This document shows positions 1-6,429 of a stretch of DNA of 10,002 nucleotides, one piece after another. The notes below the pieces were generated by a model. The model was not told the origin of the DNA. It ran no database searches and saw nothing but the letters and a program-made list of their open reading frames with translations. The stretch is from Bryobacteraceae bacterium (GTDB lineage Bacteria; Acidobacteriota; Terriglobia; Bryobacterales; Bryobacteraceae): the NCBI GenBank assembly GCA_014379815.1, contig JACMLA010000123.1:1-10002 (forward strand). Reading direction: 5' to 3'. The number at the start of each line of letters is the position of its first letter. Position 1 is the first letter of the stretch. The position numbers and the translations under genes were made by a program.

Positions 1-64
1 CCTGGCCAACGCGCTGCTTTTTATGTACCTGGCCCTTAGGCCGCCTGATATCGCTCAGGTTCAT
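1..64 (-). CDS. rplO: 50S ribosomal protein L15, N-terminal fragment
   Basis: L15 is a 50S assembly protein that binds 23S rRNA. Only the first 21 codons lie in the window and the gene runs off the left edge. Translation from the ATG at 64-62 gives MNLSDIRRPKGQVHKKQRVG and then Q. This matches the usual bacterial L15 start: a short hydrophobic 'L..L/I' opening, then a basic stretch ending in RVG(R/Q)G. The family usually has Arg where Gln21 stands. The start codon overlaps the stop of the upstream coiled-coil ORF in an ATGA (64-61), which suggests translational coupling. A Shine-Dalgarno-like GAAGG lies at 74-78, inside that upstream ORF, 9 nt before the ATG. Position directly after rpmD and the small ORF fits the standard rpmD-rplO order. 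The call rests on a short peptide plus context. Confidence 0.85.
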   Translation of the reverse strand, partial: MNLSDIRRPKGQVHKKQRVGQ

Positions 65-291
65 TTGTCTGTACCTTCTTCCAGATCTTCAATCCGGTGC
101 TCATGAGATTCGGCGATGCGGGCCAGGGCGCTAATCGACTGTACTGTTTCGGCCAGTAACCCACGGACGTCAGTCATCTCGCGGCTATGCTGCTCTTCAT
201 GCAGGCGCTGCGAAGCGAGAAGCATCTCAACAGACTGTGCGAGCGCCTCATGACGCTCAGTAAGTCTCTCAATACGCTCGTCAATCGACAT
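61..291 (-). CDS. small predicted coiled-coil protein between rpmD and rplO
   Basis: This encodes a 76-residue hydrophilic protein of unknown function. It has no signal peptide, membrane segment or cysteine. Hydrophobic or core-like positions repeat with 3-4 spacing: 3, 7, 10, 14, 17, 21, 24, 28, 31, then after a stutter at 31/35/39 again 39, 42, 46, 49, 53, 56, 60, 63, 67, 70. This predicts one long, nearly continuous coiled-coil helix. Several core sites are polar (His14, Gln28, His31, His63), and the C-terminus is acidic (EDLEE). It starts 34 nt after the rpmD stop, behind a weak GGGGG motif 6 nt upstream of the ATG. It ends in an ATGA overlap with rplO, so it appears to be translated as part of the operon. 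No ribosomal protein normally sits here. I recall similar short coiled-coil hypotheticals in Acidobacteriota, but cannot verify homology. It could be a ribosome-associated or assembly factor, or an unrelated gene captured by the operon. Confidence 0.75.
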   Translation of the reverse strand: MSIDERIERLTERHEALAQSVEMLLASQRLHEEQHSREMTDVRGLLAETVQSISALARIAESHEHRIEDLEEGTDK

Positions 292-306
292 GCAGTGCCC
301 CCATGT

Positions 307-315
307 TTATCCACA
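307..315. promoter_or_regulatory. perfect DnaA-box sequence (possibly fortuitous)
   Basis: TTATCCACA on the plus strand equals the consensus high-affinity DnaA box. It lies in the 34-nt gap between the rpmD stop and the coiled-coil ORF start. I saw only one copy, with no cluster and no AT-rich unwinding region, so this is not an origin. It may be chance or a single DnaA regulatory or titration site. Confidence 0.25.
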
Positions 316-325
316 CTTGCCAGAT

Positions 326-508
326 CTAGTCGACAATCCGCAGCAAATGCGGAACCTTCGCTACCATACCGCGGAACGAAGGATTATCCGGTCTCACCAC
401 AACCTGGTTCATACGCTTCAGGCCGAGGGCACGAACAATGATCTTGTGCTTCTCAGGCGTACAGATCGGGCTCTTCACCAGTTTAATCCTGATCATTAAA
501 TCCGACAT
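326..508 (-). CDS. rpmD: 50S ribosomal protein L30
   Basis: L30 is a small 50S protein that contacts 23S rRNA. The 60-residue product matches bacterial L30 (about 60 residues): the basic opening strand IRIKLVKSPICTPEKHK, then VRALGLKRMNQVVV, and a C-terminal S-F-R-G-M-V.KV.HL segment. The frame stays open upstream to 589, but that part only overlaps the end of rpsE. The ATG at 508-506 is preferred because it gives family length and follows a GAGGGA-type Shine-Dalgarno a few bases upstream. A second Met at residue 5 is a possible alternative start. It begins 10 nt after the rpsE stop. The next gene on the transcript is the coiled-coil ORF, not rplO directly as in the usual spc operon. Confidence 0.95.
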   Translation of the reverse strand: MSDLMIRIKLVKSPICTPEKHKIIVRALGLKRMNQVVVRPDNPSFRGMVAKVPHLLRIVD

Positions 509-518
509 TAGGTCCCTC

Positions 519-1031
519 TTACAGCTTGTCGGGAGCCACGCCGCGGAGTTCCGCAACGCCCTCGACCGACCGCAGTTGCTCCAGCGCATTGATCGTTGCT
601 TTCACCGCATTGTGAGGGTTCCGGCTTCCGATGTTTTTCGTCAGGATGTTCGAGATTCCGACCGCCTGAATCACCGCCCGTACCGGACCGCCGGCAATTA
701 CACCCTTACCCGCCGGAGCCGGTTTCAGCAGCACCTGACCCGCACCGAAGCGTCCCAGCACCGCGTGTTTGATGGTTGTTTCGAGAACATTGATCTTGCG
801 CAGATTCTTCTTTGCTGCCTCAATGCCCTTCTTGATCGCCGATGGTACTTCCTTCGCCTTACCCGTGCCGTATCCTACAACCCTGGCTGCCGGATCTCCC
901 ACCACCACAAGCGCCGAAAAGCTCATGTTTTTACCGCCCTTGACCACCTTGGTCACGCGGTTGATGCTCACCACCTGCTCTTTCAGCTGCAGGTTCGAAG
1001 CATCCACTTTTTTCACGCTGTTGATTGGCAT
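519..1031 (-). CDS. rpsE: 30S ribosomal protein S5
   Basis: S5 lies at the mRNA entry side of the 30S subunit and contributes to decoding accuracy. The 170-residue product has the N-terminal double-stranded-RNA-binding domain (about residues 14-80) with [20 protein letters not shown], followed by [19 protein letters not shown]. The C-terminal S5 domain has [20 protein letters not shown] and a closing region around [12 protein letters not shown]. Length is typical. The spectinomycin-contacting loop (about residues 24-34) keeps the usual basic and glycine residues with no deletion. The ATG lies 5 nt after the rplR stop. A GGAG within the last codons of rplR, 11 nt upstream, probably serves as ribosome binding site, so translation is likely coupled. 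Confidence 0.98.
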   Translation of the reverse strand: MPINSVKKVDASNLQLKEQVVSINRVTKVVKGGKNMSFSALVVVGDPAARVVGYGTGKAKEVPSAIKKGIEAAKKNLRKINVLETTIKHAVLGRFGAGQVLLKPAPAGKGVIAGGPVRAVIQAVGISNILTKNIGSRNPHNAVKATINALEQLRSVEGVAELRGVAPDKL

Positions 1032-1036
1032 CGTTG

Positions 1037-1393
1037 CTAAAACTCCAGTCCGCCTTCGCGTGCCGCATCGGCAAGCGCTTTGATTCGTCCGTGGTACAGG
1101 TAGCCGCCACGGTCGAATACAACCGAGGCTATACCCTTTTCTTTGGCGCGCTCCGCCACCAGCCGGCCAATCTCTTTGGCACCTGCGAGGTTTCCGCCGT
1201 TAAACGACACGTCCTTTTCATTCGATGAGGCCGCGGCAAGGGTCCTGCCAGCTGTATCGTCAATCACCTGCGCATAGATGTGCTTCACCGAACGGAACAC
1301 CGCCAGACGCGGACGCTCCGGAGTCCCACTGAGCTTTTTACGGATACGACGGTGAATCCGGAGGCGGATGATTTTCTTATTGATCTGTGGCAT
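1037..1393 (-). CDS. rplR: 50S ribosomal protein L18
   Basis: L18 binds 5S rRNA together with L5 and helps dock it onto the 50S central protuberance. The 118-residue product has the family features in order: a basic N-terminus, [18 protein letters not shown] at about residues 18-35, [10 protein letters not shown] after it, and the C-terminal segment around residues 89-110 with [20 protein letters not shown]. Length is normal for bacterial L18. The ATG lies 6 nt downstream of the rplF stop. The nearest Shine-Dalgarno-like run, GGGGAG, sits about 13 nt upstream inside the rplF coding end, which is rather distant. It is followed by rpsE after 5 nt. Confidence 0.98.
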   Translation of the reverse strand: MPQINKKIIRLRIHRRIRKKLSGTPERPRLAVFRSVKHIYAQVIDDTAGRTLAAASSNEKDVSFNGGNLAGAKEIGRLVAERAKEKGIASVVFDRGGYLYHGRIKALADAAREGGLEF

Positions 1394-1399
1394 CTGCTT

Positions 1400-1945
1400 T
1401 TACTTGCTCCCCTTGCCACCGGTACCGGACTTCCCGACCTTCTTGCGAAGAACCTCGCCCGTGTAGCGTACGCCTTTGTTCTTGTACGGATCGGGCGGAC
1501 GCAGCGAACGCATATGCGCCGCTACCTGGCCCAGCATCTGCCTGTCGTAACCGCTGAGTACGATGTGCGTCTGCTTGTCGACCTTCATCTCAACCCCGGC
1601 AGGCAGCAGAAACTCGATCTGGTGGGAATAGCCAAGCGTGAAAATGGCTACCGTTCCTTTCAGATCCACTTTGTACCCAATGCCGACGATATCGAGTTCG
1701 CGGACGAACCCGGCAGAGACACCGGTGACAGCGTTGGACGCCAGAGCACGGGTTAAACCGTGCGCGGCCGCGTACGAATCGTTTTCGCGCAGAACGTTCA
1801 GTATGCTGTCATTCTGCTCAAAACGGACGCCCGGCGGAATCGGAACCGACAGCTTGCCTTTCGGTCCTTCTACACGCAGTTCCGCTCCGATCGTGAGCTT
1901 CACGTTCGGGGGAACGGGAATGGGCTTTTTACCTATTCGGGACAT
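1400..1945 (-). CDS. rplF: 50S ribosomal protein L6
   Basis: L6 sits at the base of the L7/L12 stalk near the sarcin-ricin loop, where translational GTPases bind. The 181-residue product begins [15 protein letters not shown]. It has the two repeated alpha-beta L6 domains (about residues 10-82 and 83-160). The C-terminal signature [16 protein letters not shown] (about 149-164) is intact and is followed by a Gly/Lys-rich tail. Length is typical. The ATG is 21 nt after the rpsH stop, with AGGA immediately upstream and GGAG further back. It belongs to the spc segment, between rpsH and rplR. Confidence 0.98.
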   Translation of the reverse strand: MSRIGKKPIPVPPNVKLTIGAELRVEGPKGKLSVPIPPGVRFEQNDSILNVLRENDSYAAAHGLTRALASNAVTGVSAGFVRELDIVGIGYKVDLKGTVAIFTLGYSHQIEFLLPAGVEMKVDKQTHIVLSGYDRQMLGQVAAHMRSLRPPDPYKNKGVRYTGEVLRKKVGKSGTGGKGSK

Positions 1946-1966
1946 GGTTCCTGTTCTCCGGACCTT

Positions 1967-2365
1967 TTACCAGATCTGACAAATCAACTCGCCGCCCACG
2001 TTTTCTTTCCGGGCGGCCCGGCCAGTCATCAGACCCCGGGGAGTCGTCAGTATATTGATACCCAAACCACCCAGAACGCGGGGAATCTCCCTCGAACTGA
2101 CATAGACCCGGCACCCGGGGCGCGAGACACGCTGTATTTTCGAGATCGCCGGCTGGTTGGTCGTCGTGTACTTCAGATACAGACGGATGGTCCTCTGCGT
2201 GCCTTCCTCAGCCATTTTGTAGTTGAGAATGTAACCCTCTTCCCGAAGGATCCGGGCCAGTTCCATCTTGATTTTCGACGCTGGAACGTCCACCTTTTGG
2301 TGGCGGGCTATCAGCGCATTCCGCACCCGCGTCAGCATGTCCGCTATTGGATCCGATGGTGTCAT
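1967..2365 (-). CDS. rpsH: 30S ribosomal protein S8
   Basis: S8 binds helix 21 of 16S rRNA and is a primary assembly protein. In E. coli it also represses spc-operon translation. From the ATG at 2365 the product is 132 residues and starts MTPSDPIADMLTRVRNA, as is typical. The C-terminal signature is present: SRPGCRVYV, then GLGINILTTPRGLMTGRAARK and NVGGELICQIW. The frame also opens upstream to a GTG at 2416, which would add 17 residues with no family counterpart and has no evident ribosome binding site. The nearest strong Shine-Dalgarno (AAGGAG, about 2383-2388) is unusually far from the ATG, about 16 nt. It is preceded by a 111-nt gap after rpsN, the longest in the window. Confidence 0.96.
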   Translation of the reverse strand: MTPSDPIADMLTRVRNALIARHQKVDVPASKIKMELARILREEGYILNYKMAEEGTQRTIRLYLKYTTTNQPAISKIQRVSRPGCRVYVSSREIPRVLGGLGINILTTPRGLMTGRAARKENVGGELICQIW

Positions 2366-2395
2366 GACAGGCTTACTTGTTCTCCTTGCATCAGC

Positions 2396-2442
2396 CCCGG
2401 TTTCCTCACTCTGCACCGGGTATCGGAGCTTTTGAACTCCGA
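2396..2442 (-). promoter_or_regulatory. two tandem RNA hairpins upstream of rpsH
   Basis: The mRNA between rpsN and rpsH can fold into two consecutive hairpins. The first to be transcribed pairs 2437-2442 with 2423-2428 (6 bp). It extends to 8 bp with a U-A and a G-U pair, closing a CAAA tetraloop. The second pairs 2415-2420 with 2396-2401 (CCCGGT/ACCGGG, 6 bp) with a 13-nt loop. Neither is followed by a U-run, so they do not look like an intrinsic terminator. They might control translation of rpsH and the genes after it, or mark a processing site. Confidence 0.4.
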
Positions 2443-2476
2443 CGGCGGCACTCCCGTGTGGACCGGAAGGTACTGC

Positions 2477-2686
2477 TTACCAGCTCGACTTAACTACGCC
2501 GGGTATCTCGCCCGAAAGGGCCAGCTTTCGGAAGCAGATCCGGCACAACATGAACTTACCGATGTAGCCCCGTGGACGTCCACACAGCTGACAACGGTTC
2601 CGGTGACGGACACCGAGAATCGGAGTCTTATTCTTCTTTGCGGCCGCGAGTCTGTTATCCCGCGCAATCTTTGCTGTAGTCGCCAT
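2477..2686 (-). CDS. rpsN: 30S ribosomal protein S14, zinc-binding (type Z)
   Basis: S14 sits in the head of the 30S subunit and is needed for late head assembly. The 69-residue product carries two CxxC pairs, Cys32/Cys35 and Cys48/Cys51, in [20 protein letters not shown]. This is the zinc-ribbon signature of the short C+ form of S14. The C-terminus IPGVVKSSW is the family ending. The N-terminus is about 8 residues longer than the usual 61-residue form. The ATG has AAGGA about 5 nt upstream and lies 7 nt after the rplE stop. A genome with only this form would depend on zinc for S14. Whether a zinc-free paralogue exists elsewhere cannot be seen here. Confidence 0.97.
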   Translation of the reverse strand: MATTAKIARDNRLAAAKKNKTPILGVRHRNRCQLCGRPRGYIGKFMLCRICFRKLALSGEIPGVVKSSW

Positions 2687-2693
2687 GTAATCC

Positions 2694-3266
2694 TTAAACC
2701 GCGCGGGCCTCGGGACGCGAACCCGTGAACGGCATACCTAAATGCTTCAGCAGAGCCAGCCCCTCGGCATCGGTGCGAGCCGTGGTCTGAATCGTGATAT
2801 TCATTCCCTTGGTTTTATCGACCTTGTTATAGTCAATCTCCGGGAAGATCAGCTGATCTTTAATGCCCAGAGTATAGTTGCCGCGTCCATCGAAGGATTT
2901 CGGGTTCACACCCCGGAAATCCCGGACACGGGGTAATGCCACTGTCAGCAGACGATCGAGAAACTCGTACATGCGGTCACCACGTAAGGTGACCATGCAG
3001 CCGATCGACATACCTTCGCGCAGTTTGAAAGCAGCGATGGACTTCTTCGCCTTGGTTGTCACCGGTCTCTGACCTGTAATCGTGCCCAGTTCCTGCACGG
3101 CGGCATCAATGAGCTTCTGGTTTCCGGTAGCCTCGCCCATGCCGACGTTGATCGACACTTTCTCGAGTTTAGGAACCGCCATCACGTTCTTGTAGGAAAA
3201 GTCTTTCACCAGCGCCGGGACAACAACGGTCAGGTAGTGCTCCCGGAGCCTTGCGTTTGCTGCCAT
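2694..3266 (-). CDS. rplE: 50S ribosomal protein L5
   Basis: L5 binds 5S rRNA and forms part of the central protuberance, touching the P-site tRNA and an intersubunit bridge. The 190-residue product has the family core: [11 protein letters not shown] near residues 36-46, [22 protein letters not shown], a middle region [22 protein letters not shown], and [20 protein letters not shown]. Length is slightly above the common 180, with about 10 extra residues split between the ends. Its ATG shares one base with the rplX stop (TAATG at 3268-3264), which suggests coupled translation. In E. coli the S8 repressor site overlaps the rplE start. I saw no clear equivalent here. Confidence 0.98.
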   Translation of the reverse strand: MAANARLREHYLTVVVPALVKDFSYKNVMAVPKLEKVSINVGMGEATGNQKLIDAAVQELGTITGQRPVTTKAKKSIAAFKLREGMSIGCMVTLRGDRMYEFLDRLLTVALPRVRDFRGVNPKSFDGRGNYTLGIKDQLIFPEIDYNKVDKTKGMNITIQTTARTDAEGLALLKHLGMPFTGSRPEARAV

Positions 3267-3613
3267 TACTTCAGCTCCTCACCCGTCTTGCGCGCAACAC
3301 GGACGCGACGGCCACCGTCGACGACTTTAATTCCGATGCGTGTTGGGATTCCGCCAGGGGTCATCACCATGACGTTCGAGTGATGAATCGTCGCTTCCTT
3401 TTCGGCGATGCCGCCTTTAATCTGTTTTGCCGGGTTGGGACGCGTATGACGTTTCATCATCATCACGCCTTCTACCAGGATCCGGCCAGTGCCGCGGTTG
3501 ACTTCCAGAACACGACCGGTCTTTCCCTTGTCGCGACCGGCAATGACCTTGACCATGTCGTTCTTCTTCAAACGAATCTTTACCGGCTCGGCCGGTTCAC
3601 GCTTTCCGGGCAT
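3266..3613 (-). CDS. rplX: 50S ribosomal protein L24
   Basis: L24 is an assembly initiator that binds the 5' end of 23S rRNA near the exit of the peptide tunnel. The 115-residue product has a KOW motif at about residues 18-45 ([20 protein letters not shown]). The L24 core follows, with [15 protein letters not shown] and [18 protein letters not shown]. The N-terminus ([10 protein letters not shown]) is about 9 residues longer than many homologues, which start close to VKIRLKK. No other start lies between the rplN stop and this ATG. GGAGG lies 14 nt upstream within the rplN coding end, a long spacing. The stop overlaps the rplE start by one base. Confidence 0.97.
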   Translation of the reverse strand: MPGKREPAEPVKIRLKKNDMVKVIAGRDKGKTGRVLEVNRGTGRILVEGVMMMKRHTRPNPAKQIKGGIAEKEATIHHSNVMVMTPGGIPTRIGIKVVDGGRRVRVARKTGEELK

Positions 3614-3619
3614 AGCTGC

Positions 3620-3988
3620 TTAGATAACCTCCGGAGCCAGCGACACAATCTTCATAAATCTCTTATCGCGCAGCTCCCGCGCGACTGGTCCAAACACACG
3701 AGTGCCAACCGGCTCGCCCAGATCGTTCACCAGAACCGCCGCATTGGAATCGAACCGGATATAAGTGCCGTCCCGGCGACGCGTTTCCTTACGCATCCGC
3801 ACGATCACACACTTCACGACTTTGCCCTTCTTGATTGTGGAATCCGGAGCGGCTTCCTTAACCGCCGCAGTGACGATGTCGCCAAGGCCGGCCCGAAGAC
3901 CCTTGTCGCCGCCGCGCGGAAGGATCGCTGATAAACGGCGCGCGCCGCTGTTATCAGCTACCTCCAGAATCGTTCTCATCCCAACCAT
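3620..3988 (-). CDS. rplN: 50S ribosomal protein L14
   Basis: L14 lies on the subunit interface of the 50S and forms intersubunit bridges with 16S rRNA. It is also the docking site of silencing factor RsfS. The product is 122 residues, the standard family length. It begins [19 protein letters not shown] and contains [33 protein letters not shown], then [15 protein letters not shown] and the terminal segment [12 protein letters not shown]. The ATG has AAGGGG about 7-8 nt upstream. A 77-nt gap separates it from the rpsQ stop. That gap contains one copy of a 15-bp tandem repeat and otherwise nothing I recognise. Confidence 0.98.
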   Translation of the reverse strand: MVGMRTILEVADNSGARRLSAILPRGGDKGLRAGLGDIVTAAVKEAAPDSTIKKGKVVKCVIVRMRKETRRRDGTYIRFDSNAAVLVNDLGEPVGTRVFGPVARELRDKRFMKIVSLAPEVI

Positions 3989-4053
3989 AACGTTTCCCCT
4001 TTATGGAGTCTTGCGCTCACTCCGCCCAGCGCGTGACACGCCGCACCTGCTTG

Positions 4054-4083
4054 CTTCTTTTTCGCTTACTTCTTTTTCGCTTT
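4054..4083 (-). repeat. 15-bp tandem duplication spanning the rpsQ stop codon
   Basis: Two adjacent 15-bp units read on the minus strand as NAAGCGAAAAAGAAG, at 4083-4069 and 4068-4054. They differ only at the first base, A in the first and T in the second. In the S17 frame the first unit encodes K-A-K-K-K. In the second, the changed base turns AAA into the TAA stop, so the rest of that unit (A-K-K-K) is untranslated. Confidence 0.85.
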
Positions 4084-4458
4084 CTTCTTCGCGGCGCGCG
4101 TAACAGCCGCACGGGCCGGTGCCGCAATGTCCAGCGCCGAAGGTTCGACCGTTACCTGCACCGCGCGGCGTACAATGTCGCCCAGAATCCAGCGCTTCAG
4201 CTTACTCATCGGACGATGCTCCAGAATCCGGACTACATCGCCGGTCTTAGCGGTTTCGAGCTCATCGTGAGCGTAGAATTTCTTCTTCTTGGTAACGATT
4301 CGCTTGTACATCGGGTGCGGAACCCGGCGGGTGACCACAACCACGATGGTCTTGGTCATTTTTGTCGAAACGACTTCGCCCACTTTCTCGTTCTTGCGTA
4401 CATCCGGCCTCGCCGGAAGTTCCGCGCCCGGAACCTGTGCCTGCTGCGAATCTGACAT
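4066..4458 (-). CDS. rpsQ: 30S ribosomal protein S17, extended at both ends
   Basis: S17 is a primary 16S rRNA-binding protein of the 5' domain, with an OB-fold. The core spans about residues 25-102: [18 protein letters not shown], then [19 protein letters not shown], and the signature [13 protein letters not shown] near 80-92. At 130 residues it is well above the usual 80-90. About 24 extra residues precede the core (polar, with two prolines). About 28 follow it as an Ala/Pro segment ending in [10 protein letters not shown]. The ATG lies 4 nt after the rpmC stop, with AAAGGAG in the end of rpmC about 15 nt upstream. Met34 lies inside the core, so the N-terminal extension cannot be removed by choosing a later ATG. 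The stop sits in a 15-bp tandem repeat. Confidence 0.95.
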   Translation of the reverse strand: MSDSQQAQVPGAELPARPDVRKNEKVGEVVSTKMTKTIVVVVTRRVPHPMYKRIVTKKKKFYAHDELETAKTGDVVRILEHRPMSKLKRWILGDIVRRAVQVTVEPSALDIAAPARAAVTRAAKKKAKKK

Positions 4459-4462
4459 TGGC

Positions 4463-4666
4463 CTACTTCACCGCTCCTTTGAGTTCGCGTTCCCGGAGAA
4501 CACCCAGCATCCTGGCACGGTCGCGCTTCAGTCCGCGGTACTTGTTGATGCCCTCGGTTTGCCCCATGCCGAGTTGAAACCGCAAACGAAACAGCGTCTC
4601 CTCCTGCTCGGTAAGCTGCTTCTTCAGATCGGCTGTGTCGATCTCACGAATCTTCTCCGCCAGCAT
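4463..4666 (-). CDS. rpmC: 50S ribosomal protein L29
   Basis: L29 is a small helical protein at the peptide-tunnel exit, next to L23, where trigger factor and the signal recognition particle dock. The 67-residue product fits the two-helix L29 fold: [20 protein letters not shown] for the first helix, then [20 protein letters not shown], and a basic second helix [20 protein letters not shown]. Length is normal. The ATG follows the rplP stop after 4 nt. AAGGAG within the last codons of rplP, about 12 nt upstream, is the likely ribosome binding site. rpsQ follows after 4 nt, giving the standard rplP-rpmC-rpsQ order. Confidence 0.97.
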   Translation of the reverse strand: MLAEKIREIDTADLKKQLTEQEETLFRLRFQLGMGQTEGINKYRGLKRDRARMLGVLRERELKGAVK

Positions 4667-4670
4667 ATCC

Positions 4671-5093
4671 CTAGACCACTCCTTCAGAATCTCGTGTAAT
4701 CAGCTTGGTCGGGAGTGGCAGTTTGGACGCCGCAAGACGCATCGCCTCGGTGGCAACTTCCACCGTGACACCTTCCATCTCGAACAGGATCTTGCCCGGA
4801 CGGATCACGCACACCCATTCTTCCGGAGCACCCTTACCTTTACCCATTCGGGTTTCAGCAGGCTTTTTGGTAATCGGCTTGTCCGGGAATAACCGGATCC
4901 ACACTTTGCCACCGCGCTTGATATAACGCGTCATCGCAATACGGGCCGCTTCGATCTGACGCGAGGTAATCCAGCCGCACTCCATTGCTTTCAGCCCGAA
5001 GTCGCCAAAAGACAGCGTGGAACCTCTCCAGGCTTTGCCTTTCATGCGACCCCGCTGCTGCTTGCGGTACTTAACCTTTTTGGGCATCAACAT
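4671..5093 (-). CDS. rplP: 50S ribosomal protein L16
   Basis: L16 sits between the central protuberance and the peptidyl transferase centre and helps place A-site tRNA. The 140-residue product opens with [20 protein letters not shown], the strongly conserved L16 start. It continues through [22 protein letters not shown] (substrate-facing loop and helix), [26 protein letters not shown], and [11 protein letters not shown]. Length is typical. The ATG has a good AAAGGAG Shine-Dalgarno about 10 nt upstream. It lies 31 nt after the rpsC stop, so it probably initiates independently as well as from readthrough of the same mRNA. Confidence 0.98.
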   Translation of the reverse strand: MLMPKKVKYRKQQRGRMKGKAWRGSTLSFGDFGLKAMECGWITSRQIEAARIAMTRYIKRGGKVWIRLFPDKPITKKPAETRMGKGKGAPEEWVCVIRPGKILFEMEGVTVEVATEAMRLAASKLPLPTKLITRDSEGVV

Positions 5094-5124
5094 GGCGTTT
5101 GTTCTCCTTTATATGCCCTGAACC

Positions 5125-6423
5125 CTACTCTTTAGGACCGTCGGACGGCTTCTCATCCGACCCCGCATCCGAACCGGCATCCGCACCGTTATCCGAACCA
5201 CGAGCCTCATTCCGAGGCTGATCCGCACCCGCCTGGTTCCCGGTCGCCGCAGCATCCGGCTGGGAAGAACCAGCAGCCGGAACCTCAGAGGCCGTAACCT
5301 CAGAGGCCGGAACAAGAGCTTCTGAAACACCAGCCGGAGCATCTGCCACAGGTGCACTGCTACGGGCTTCCTGTTTCCAGCTTGGCTGCGATTGCGGGGA
5401 CGCCAGCGGCGGCAAAATTGGACCGCCCGGACGCTGTACCGGTTCCTGCAAAGGTTGAGTCACACCGGCCGTGTCGGCACTGCTTTCCGTACCTGCCGCA
5501 GGTGGCTGCACGCCGGCAGGCTGCTGTTGCGGGCGCTGATACCCCCCGCCCTGATAACTTCCACCGTAGTTTCCGGCGCCCTGATAACCACCCGGACGAG
5601 GTCCGCGAGGCCCACGGTCTCCAGCAGCACCGCCACCAGGACCGCCGGCACCCCCGGGTCCGCCACCGACACGGTCACCGGGACGCGGGCTGCGATCCAT
5701 GCGGGGTCCGCGATCGGCTCCCCCGCGATCTCCTCGGTCGTTGCGGTCGCGCCGCCTGGGTTCAGGATCCCGTCCCAGCAATCCGGCCCGGCGAACGTCG
5801 CCGAGCACTTCGCCCTTATAGATCCAGCACTTGACGCCAATCGCCCCGTAAGTCGTACGGGCTTCGGCAAATCCGTAGTCGATATCCGCACGCAACGTAT
5901 GCAGCGGCAGCTGACCTTGCAAATACCACTCAGAACGCGCGATCTCCGCGCCATTCAAGCGGCCCGATACCCGTACCTTAATGCCCTTGCAGCCAAACCG
6001 GAGCGCACTGTCCACCGCTTTGCGCATCGCGCGCCGGAACGCTACGCGCTTTTCCAGCTGCAGCGCGATCGATTCCGCCACCAGCTGGGCGTCCAGCTCA
6101 GGCTTGTGCACTTCCTGAATATCGATGAAGACTTCGCGGTTCGTCTTGCGTGCCAGATCGCCCTTGAGCTTTTCGATCTCCGCGCCCTTCCGGCCGATGA
6201 CGATGCCCGGACGGGAGGTCCGGATCGTGATCCGGAGCTTGTTACCTGGACGGTCCACCTCAATCGAGCTCACGCCAGCCGATTTCAGCCGGTTCGCCAG
6301 CGCTTTCTTCAGCTCCAGATCTTCCAGCAGGAGCTTCGCATAATCCTGCTTGGCAAACCAGCGCGAGCGCCAAGTCTTGGTGATGCCCAGTCGAAAACCG
6401 TACGGATGTACCTTCTGACCCAT
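5125..6423 (-). CDS. rpsC: 30S ribosomal protein S3 with a long disordered C-terminal tail
   Basis: S3 lies on the 30S head at the mRNA entry channel and, with S4 and S5, helps unwind mRNA. The first 208 residues are a normal S3: [14 protein letters not shown], a type II KH domain with the GxxG loop G77-R-K-G80, and a C-terminal domain ending [13 protein letters not shown]. Family members usually end at about 210-240 residues, but this product has 432. The extra part runs in blocks: an Arg/Asp/Gly-rich segment (about 209-250), a Gly-rich segment with Tyr280, 286, 290 and 295 in Gly/Ser/Gln settings (251-300), a Pro/Gln segment (301-350), and an Ala/Ser/acidic end (351-432). It has no predicted fold and no cysteine. 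The frame is continuous with no break, so the tail is probably made. Spacing is 6 nt to rplV and 31 nt to rplP. Confidence 0.96.
   Translation of the reverse strand: MGQKVHPYGFRLGITKTWRSRWFAKQDYAKLLLEDLELKKALANRLKSAGVSSIEVDRPGNKLRITIRTSRPGIVIGRKGAEIEKLKGDLARKTNREVFIDIQEVHKPELDAQLVAESIALQLEKRVAFRRAMRKAVDSALRFGCKGIKVRVSGRLNGAEIARSEWYLQGQLPLHTLRADIDYGFAEARTTYGAIGVKCWIYKGEVLGDVRRAGLLGRDPEPRRRDRNDRGDRGGADRGPRMDRSPRPGDRVGGGPGGAGGPGGGAAGDRGPRGPRPGGYQGAGNYGGSYQGGGYQRPQQQPAGVQPPAAGTESSADTAGVTQPLQEPVQRPGGPILPPLASPQSQPSWKQEARSSAPVADAPAGVSEALVPASEVTASEVPAAGSSQPDAAATGNQAGADQPRNEARGSDNGADAGSDAGSDEKPSDGPKE
5281..5309 (-). repeat. 15-bp-period tandem repeat in the rpsC tail
   Basis: Two identical 14-bp copies, AACCTCAGAGGCCG on the plus strand, lie at 5281-5294 and 5296-5309, one base apart. 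In the S3 frame they encode an A-S-E-V pattern twice (about residues 373-381). This looks like a recent slippage duplication in the disordered tail. Confidence 0.85.
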
Positions 6424-6429
6424 TCTGAA

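Noticed and set aside
31..59. Small inverted repeats (GGCC-CTTA-GGCC at 31-42 and CCTGA/TCAGG at 44-59) as a terminator
   Set aside because: The stems are only 4-5 bp with no U-run on either strand, and the region is the start of rplO coding sequence.
438..1040. A 200-codon plus-strand open frame opposite rpsE and the rpmD start
   Set aside because: It is antisense to rpsE, with no motif and no convincing ribosome binding site.
2366..2416. 17-residue N-terminal extension of S8 from a GTG
   Set aside because: There is no ribosome binding site before the GTG, and the extension falls in a hairpin-forming gap. The ATG at 2365 gives the usual 132 residues.
1760..2728. A 322-codon plus-strand open frame opposite rplF, rpsH and rpsN
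   Set aside because: It crosses three conserved minus-strand genes and their gaps without any family motif. It is a shadow frame.
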